Positions 58,099-64,000 of a stretch of 64,000 nt of DNA are shown in pieces. The translations under genes were made by a program, and so were the position numbers. Source of the DNA: Tieghemiomyces parasiticus (lineage: Eukaryota; Kickxellomycota; Dimargaritomycetes; Dimargaritales; Dimargaritaceae); NCBI GenBank assembly GCA_027575765.1, contig JANBPT010000147.1, positions 1 to 64,000 of the forward strand. Reading direction: 5' to 3'. The notes beneath the pieces are model-generated. The model was given only the letters and a program-made list of their open reading frames with translations, searched no databases and was not told where the DNA came from. Position 1 is the first letter of the stretch. Every line of letters starts with the position of its first letter.

Positions 58099-58555
58099 TA
58101 CATTTTAGGTGCTTCTTGAGTCATACATTTCACCGCGCAAAGCACTCAACACCCTAGAATTTCAAACATAACTCCTAAACTAAGGCCCACACACCCAAAC
58201 TACGCACACTGCGTTTGTCAGTAACGAAAGGGCTATCGAATGATATAGGTCACGGTTCAAAGTAGGCGTAAAAACTTTTGACAGTTCCCTTGTTAGGTCT
58301 CAACTGTGGGACCAAGTTCTTAGACTCTCAAAGTCATTCCCCTGGATATTGTACTTTGCAAGACCTGTTATAGTAGCACGGTGCTGCTATTGGCTCGCAG
58401 AGGCCTTTGTAATTCACAAGTAATTACCCCGGATCAAGGTTGAACCTCCATCAATATTCTGAGGGACCTGATGAGAAGTGATGGGAATAGCATGCGTGTG
58501 TTTTATTTGCACTTTATTTTAATTGATTGGGGAAGTAGCCGGCAGGGAAAGGGGT
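58099..58555. other. Second repeat to ELP2 3' flank
   Basis: No gene seen. The last 70 bases, with TTTATTTGC near 58501, are AT-rich and probably hold the ELP2 polyadenylation region in the minus sense. Confidence 0.45.
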
Positions 58556-61500
58556 TCAAGGCAGGCGCAACGTAAAGATGCGTACCGAGTTGTCGTGGGA
58601 GCTACAGGCCAGTTGCAGCGGCGTCTCAGCAGCTGTGATGGGATCACTACCAGTCTCGGTTCGGCGCCAGGCCAGTTGACTCACGAAACCCGCGGGACAT
58701 ATCCAGTCGTCCAGGGCTGTCCATATCTCCCACGCGGGACCTGACGCCACTTCTGTAGTATCCTTTGGCGGGCACGACCGCACCAGGGTGATCCTCCCGT
58801 CTTCCTGCCCCACCGCCAGTAGGTAAGTAGGGGCATTCTGCGACGAGCCCTGCACCAACGGTCCAAAATCCACCGCGGTAACGGCCTCGGGTAACTTGAG
58901 GGTGGCCACGCAGGTCCAGGCGACATGCTTGTCACTCTGGTCGTTATCATCGCCACGGGTGTTGAGTGATGGCGGCCCCTGGTGCCAAATTTTGACGGTC
59001 TTATCACGCGACCCGGTCGCAAAGTACTGGCCGTCGGGCGACCACGCGGCGTCCCAAATGATGCGAGCATGGGCCTTGGGGAAGTGCTGGACGGGTCGGT
59101 AGGGTGCCACCGACAGATCCGCCGGCTCGCGAACCCTACGGCCATCACTACTACTGCTGCTTGCCGAGGTCTCTTCCGACTGATCTTGGATGCGTTCGCT
59201 TAGCTGCCAAGACCGATCGCGCGAGACGGACAGGAGGTAGCGATTGTCAGGCGAAAATGTCAGGCGGGTGACGGTGAGGGTATGCCCTGGCAGCGGGTGC
59301 TGATACTCCAGCCACCGCCGAGTATCAACGAGCCGGATGACGGCATGGCGGTCGGTAGTAGACCGACAGCACGATGCCACAATGGGCGCTGCCGGCGTCC
59401 TTGAGGGTGGCGTGGAAGTTTGGTGGGTGGCCGCGACCGAAATAAGTTCGTACCCGTGACCGTACACCTTATCGGTCTCAGGCCAGAGGGTGTGCTGCAT
59501 GCGAAGCTCCTCGAGGGGCGGGATCCGCAGGGCGTTCCGCAGGGTGTCGGCGACGCCCCGGCCACCCACCGAGTACTGGCGGGCCAAGAAGTCGTCTGTC
59601 ATGGCTTCAGCGGTCTGCAAGTCGTTCTCGAACACGGCCTTATTGGACAGGCCTAACGCTGGAAGGTTGGCGGCCACTGGGCGGGAAACCGCGACTCCCA
59701 TCGAGGGTTCCGCGACGGCGGCGGACGAATCGTCGCCACCCTTAACTTCGATCGAGTCTCCTGAGGGAGTGACCAAGGGGGCGCTTGTGTCCCCGGTGAT
59801 GGCCACCAGGGACTCCACGAAGGTTCCCGGAGCGTCGAACGCCCGGAGGACCTTCTCGTCGGCCCCCGACACGAACTGGTAGTCAGCGGTGAAGGCCACG
59901 CACTGGAGGTCATACCCGTGGACCTGGGGGCGGGCCATCTCGTGCCATGACTTGATAAGCTCACCGGTTGCACCAGACCCTTCGGACTGGGTCGTCGGTG
60001 CCTCTCCAGCGACCTTCCGCCGCTGCCATGGGGCAAATAAGCGGGTTGTCTGGTCCAGACTGACCGTCACCAGGTACCGTGCGCGTGGGTCCCAGGCCAG
60101 ACTCTGCACCGCCCGGGTGTGGCCACTGACAGTGAATTGGGGCGTCCATGTGACGTCGGTTTCCAGCCCATCGCCGTCTTCGCCGTCCGTACTATCCGTA
60201 TTGGGTACGGCTGACCACATGTGAAAGGCCCCCGTCGCGCCGTGGGCAAGTAGATGCCGGCCGTCGGGACTGAACATCCCGTCAAAGAAGCCCAGGGTTG
60301 ACATGCCACCCATCTCGCCCACGCGGGCAGTACTGATCCATATCCCCGTGGCCGGGTCGGGTCGCCAAACGATCATGGATTTATCAGCTGAGGTGGACAC
60401 AAAACCGGCTGGCTGCACGACTGTACCGTTGATGGCACAGCGGGGCTGCCACTGGACACTGTGCACCCAGTCGTCGTGGCCCAAGACAACCGCCTCGATG
60501 CTGACTGCGAATCGAGCCAGGGCCTCCGTGTTATCCTTGTTGTCACTGTCGCCACTACTACCGCCTACCACCATCAGCTGGGCCTTGGTGCTCAGCCGAG
60601 TGGTAAGCTGGTAGTTTTTGACCGAGGATCCGGTTTGGCCCAAGGCTTCCTGGAGGGCCTCGAGCATCTGCTCAGTCGATAACTCGGCCGTATCGTCGTA
60701 CACGTTGGCCGGGTCGCTTATCGTCTTATCAGTGGTAGCGTTAGTAGCAGTCGAAGTAAAGGCTGCACGGTAAGGTACAAACTTCCACAGGCGAATGTAC
60801 TTGTCTTGGGCCCCGGAGGCCAGCATCAGGTAATCGTCGTCGTCGTTGTCCGGTCCGCCGTCAAAGCGGGCAAAACTGAGACTGCGTACCCAGTTGCCGT
60901 GGCCGGTCAGCGCGAGGATGTGGGTAAAGGGTGTAAATACGGACTTGTCGTCAGTGGCCGGGGTAGTCGTTTGAGGAACGTAGAGATGAATCTTGCTGTC
61001 GGTACACCCCGTGGCCAGTATGGGCAAAGTCGAGTGCGGGAGGCGAGCCAAGGCGATCGCCAGCGCGTACTTGCTGCCGCCATCGATTGTCTGGACCAAT
61101 TCCGTGTGGTCCTCCCACTGGCCAGGTACCTCTCGGCGATGATAGAGTCGCACAGTCCCATCCGTGGAACCCACTGCGATCAGGTCAGCGTCCGTCGAAG
61201 AGGGGCCTGGGAGCACGCCCACGCTAATCACCGGGCAGGTCGGGCCGGTGAGTGTGGCCGAGCAGCGCCAGATACCTAGCACCGAGTCGAGTTTCCAGAC
61301 CCGGGCAGTTTTGTCAGCGGCACCGGAGACCAGGGCGACGGTTCGGGCCAGGGGCTCATCGAGTGTTACGGGGGTGCTCAGGGCCCGTACGCAGTTGACC
61401 CGGCCGGTGTGCCCCTTTAATGTTTGCTGGACGCCGCGGTGCTCAGGTTCCTAAAGTTGGTTGTCGGGTCAGGAGGATGCATGGTATCAAAGCGCCTATA

Positions 61501-61788
61501 CTGTTAAGTTCAGCCATTCTCGGTTCAAAGAGCCAATACAATACGCAATCGGTCACAATGTTGATGTGGGGGGGGGTAACGTTGCTGTCGTGGATCAGTA
61601 GTGCGATCAAACTCCCGCCCGCTTACCAATGGGTCAAATAGGGCGACCAGGTTATTCGCGCCATAGGCCACCACACCCAGACCGAAGGTGGCATCATTTG
61701 CCACATGCGGCGGCGGGGCCCAGACTGCGACCTGCGGGACCGGATTGCACCCGACGCTGATGAGATCGGTTTCGGCAAGGAGGGCCAT
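58556..61788 (-). CDS. ELP2: Elongator subunit ELP2
   Basis: Double WD40 propeller subunit of Elongator, which modifies wobble uridines of tRNA. Exon 1 is 61788-61627 and exon 2 is 61450-58556, joined in phase 0 (GTAAGC donor, CTTTAG acceptor), giving 1,018 residues; yeast Elp2 has about 790. Recognisable blocks are LKGHTGRVNCVRAL, HGNWVRSLSF with ASGAQDKYIRLW, LGHDDWVHSVQWQP, GHTRAVQSLAWDPRARYLVT with DQTTRLF, and AHARIIWDAAWSPDGQYFAT with SRDKTVKIW. Linkers rich in Asp, Ser and Thr between repeats explain the extra length. The intron has a C9 tract in the sense strand (61568-61576). Confidence 0.92.
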
Positions 61789-62282
61789 GCGAATGTCGGG
61801 AGTTTTTGGGAAAGCGAAGAGTGTGACTAAATAAAAAAGATGGCGAATTAGGGTAATTCATTTTCTAGGGACTCGATAAAGGGCGTAGTGGGCTATTGTG
61901 CAACCACAGCTCGAGGACCTAGGGGCAACGTGGCAGCGGCGAACGTTTCACCCTTCCTCGCCTTCCCAACGGTAAAGACCGGGCGTTACATTGAACCCCG
62001 TAGAAAGCAGCTGTATAATTACCGGTGGGACTGACAAACTTGTGTGCTCACTACCCTCGAGATCATCAAAGTGACAAACTTTATGTATCAGTCGCCCCGC
62101 TTGCAAGGACATCATAATTAGAAGGAGAAAGTCCCGCCAAGTGGTAAGGTGAGAACCAAGTACCACTGAGCCGTGTCTTATGTGTGGGTAGGCCAGGCGG
62201 GGATGGCCCGAACACACTTAATAAAGAGAACAAGGTGGACCTAAAGGTTTCCGTTTGCCATGGTTACGCTGCTCGCGGGCGA
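61789..62282. other. ELP2 promoter and MATE 3' flank
   Basis: Spacer between two genes on the minus strand. An AATAAAAA-like patch lies near 61828-61837 on the plus strand. No gene seen. Confidence 0.45.
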
Positions 62283-63956
62283 TTAGGCAGACGGATGATT
62301 CTCGGGGGTCATCAAGCCTTCATGGTGGCCGTCGTGAGCCAACCGAGCCTCGCATTTAAGCACTTGGTCGTACCAGTTGGTACGCAGTAGAAAAACGAGC
62401 TGGCCCAAACCGCTGGTCAACACCGCCATAAAAAATGAGAGCCACAGACCCACGATTCCCATGCTAGTGTAGCGGAGGGTGAGGAACCCGACGGGGGCGG
62501 CGACGAGGTAGAAGGAGGCCAGGTTCATGTAGGCGCCGATTTTGGGGCGGCCCTGGCCGCGGAGAATGCCCAAGGATAGCGCCGTTATCACCGTCAAGGC
62601 TAGTAGGCTCGCCAGGAGCGGGATCATGCGTTTCACGATGGCATGTACCTCAGGGTCCGGGTTGAAAATATAGCTCCACTGGCCGCGAAGCGAGTATAGA
62701 ATGACGCCCAGGACGATCCCGACGATCGTACCGCATCCCAGGGCGGCCGTCGCGGCATTGCGGGCGCGGTGGGGTTGGGCCAGACCAAGCAGGTTACCCA
62801 CACGGTTAGCGGTGACAGCGGAGAGACCCATCAGCAGCGTACCACTAGACTGGATGGTCATGGAGACAATGGCTTGGGCGGCGAGCGCAGTGGGGCCCAG
62901 GTAGGAAGTGGCGACGGTGAGCAGGTCTAAGGCTACGATTTCAGAACTGACCATGACCGCACCGGGTACGGCTAGCCGGGCCATGCGACCCCAGCCGCGG
63001 AACGCCTCCCAAGACAGGCCGGTCCAGCCACGAGAGCCACCGTAGGTCTTGAGCCAGGCAAAGGCCATGAGCGAGGATAGGGCGTATGAGATGGCCACGC
63101 TGGCGGGGATGCCCACATACCCGATGGAGGTCGCCGGGTGGACGGCTAGGAAATAGACGGAGGCGAGGGTAATGGGGGTGCCCAGGACCTGGACGAGCGA
63201 GATGGCGTGGTGGAAGCCCTGGGCGATGAAGAACTTCTTGATGGACTCGAAGGCCAGAGTGAAAAACAGCGAGAAGGTCACGTAGCGTAGATAATGGGCG
63301 GCCATGGCGGCGATGACAGGGTCTTGCCTCAAGTAGATGAATATCGGGTGGATATTCCACCAGAGGATAACCGAGGGAATGAATGACGCGATGCAGAGTA
63401 GGAGACAACGCTGGAGGTAGATTCCGGGGAGACCCGGGCGCGAGGAGCCGGTGGCGGCCTGGCTGCACAAGGTATCGAGGGCCGAAAGGAGACCGATGAG
63501 CGGAGCAGCGGCGGAGAAGGAGGCGACACTCATGGCCAGCGCCGAAGCGGCGATGGCGTCCGTGCCAAGCCGACCCAGGACCATCCCGGGTACGAGAATA
63601 TTGAGAATCTGGAGGCTGGCGGCCAGTGTAATAGGGGCGCTCAACCGGCCCAAAGTTCGAGCCTCACAGCCCACGTCCCGCCAGGCCCACTGGTCAGGGG
63701 CGTCGGCGGCCGACCCGGCCACGGCGGAAGAGGAAGAAGCAAGTAGAGCCGCACGTTCATTGGAAGTCAGGTCAGCGGTGTTCCGTTCAAACTGCGGAGT
63801 GGGGGCCACCGTGCTCTCGACGCCCAGGTAGGTCGTGCTCGGAATCTTAATGACCGACTGGACCACGCCTTCTTCGGGGGAGACGGGTGAGGTGGAGGCC
63901 TGCGAGTCGCTCTGGCTCCACCCGGAGGGAATGCGTGGTAAGGTACTGTAGCTCAT
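62283..63956 (-). CDS. MATE-family multidrug/toxin efflux transporter
   Basis: Multidrug and toxic compound extrusion transporter, an H+ or Na+ antiporter of the plasma or vacuolar membrane; substrate unknown. Single exon, 557 residues from the ATG at 63956 (MSYSTLPRIPSG); a TTG at 63974 is not used. A soluble N-terminus of about 95 residues precedes about twelve membrane segments in two MatE halves, beginning TLGRLSAPITLAASLQILNI. Typical blocks are LDTLCSQAATGSSRPGL, YLRYVTFSLFFTLAFESIKK, ALAAQAIVSMTIQSSGTLLM and SLGILRGQGRPKIGAYMNLA. The C-terminus is hydrophilic and His-rich. The upstream promoter is outside the window. Confidence 0.9.
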   Translation of the reverse strand: MSYSTLPRIPSGWSQSDSQASTSPVSPEEGVVQSVIKIPSTTYLGVESTVAPTPQFERNTADLTSNERAALLASSSSAVAGSAADAPDQWAWRDVGCEARTLGRLSAPITLAASLQILNILVPGMVLGRLGTDAIAASALAMSVASFSAAAPLIGLLSALDTLCSQAATGSSRPGLPGIYLQRCLLLCIASFIPSVILWWNIHPIFIYLRQDPVIAAMAAHYLRYVTFSLFFTLAFESIKKFFIAQGFHHAISLVQVLGTPITLASVYFLAVHPATSIGYVGIPASVAISYALSSLMAFAWLKTYGGSRGWTGLSWEAFRGWGRMARLAVPGAVMVSSEIVALDLLTVATSYLGPTALAAQAIVSMTIQSSGTLLMGLSAVTANRVGNLLGLAQPHRARNAATAALGCGTIVGIVLGVILYSLRGQWSYIFNPDPEVHAIVKRMIPLLASLLALTVITALSLGILRGQGRPKIGAYMNLASFYLVAAPVGFLTLRYTSMGIVGLWLSFFMAVLTSGLGQLVFLLRTNWYDQVLKCEARLAHDGHHEGLMTPENHPSA

Positions 63957-64000
63957 GCCGAGTTGCGCGGGCAATCGGTTGGGAGAAGGAAGGGGGGAAG

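Noticed and set aside
1..64000. Prokaryotic-style systems: operons, CRISPR arrays, riboswitches, secondary-metabolite cluster
   Set aside because: No regularly spaced repeats, no co-directional overlapping genes and no backbone biosynthetic enzymes. Everything recognised is an ordinary eukaryotic gene.

Overview
The window is eukaryotic nuclear DNA, almost certainly from a fungus. It carries intron-containing genes with GTAAGT-type donors, dispersed 5S rRNA and tRNA genes, and several proteins typical of fungi (OCA1-type phosphatase, YME2, HRQ1, an Ync13-like MUN protein, a Brl1/Brr6 protein). A DDX42-type helicase and an NME6-type kinase, both missing from budding yeast, argue against Saccharomycotina. 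An early-diverging lineage is my best guess, but I cannot name the species. All exon structures here are inferred from splice signals, reading phase and remembered family sequences; no search was run.

Layout. 1-2484 (-): DDX42-like helicase, running off the left edge. 2927-3042 (+): 5S rRNA. 3633-5048 (-): ornithine decarboxylase, followed by 3.4 kb without a recognisable gene. 8419-9456 (-): PEX11. 10259-11053 (-): OCA1. 11984-13321 (+): BRL1/BRR6. 13755-14891 (-): STRAP. 16107-17484 (-): RPL3. 18147-20505 (-): CLC chloride/proton exchanger. 21492-22200 (+): TCTP. 23345-24089 (-): dead mariner transposon. 24336-28254 (+): RNA14/CstF-77. 28699-29499 (+): NME6. 30144-33002 (+): beta-COP. 33365-34672 (-): POP4. 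35248-35838 (-): RPL36. 36732-39547 (+): VPS1. 39948-42946 (-): YME2. 43806-47452 (+): HRQ1. 47675-48997 (-): CDC20. 49723-54800 (-): Ync13-like protein. 55931-56004 (-): tRNA-Val(CAC). 56444-58098: two LTR-like repeats. 58556-61788 (-): ELP2. 62283-63956 (-): MATE transporter.

The genes do not form a pathway or a cluster. Most are housekeeping genes: ribosome and RNA processing (5S, RPL3, RPL36, POP4, RNA14, DDX42, STRAP, ELP2), membrane traffic (beta-COP, VPS1, Ync13-like), organelles (PEX11, YME2, BRL1) and cell cycle or genome upkeep (CDC20, HRQ1). Genes are separated by 0.2-1.3 kb, except for the 5.0-8.4 kb desert and the 54.8-58.5 kb repeat island. I saw no obvious undescribed multi-gene system. 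The observations most worth following are the C-homopolymer tracts confined to the sense strand of introns, the paired repeats upstream of a tRNA gene, the Arg in the CLC selectivity motif, and a possible snoRNA in the RPL3 intron.
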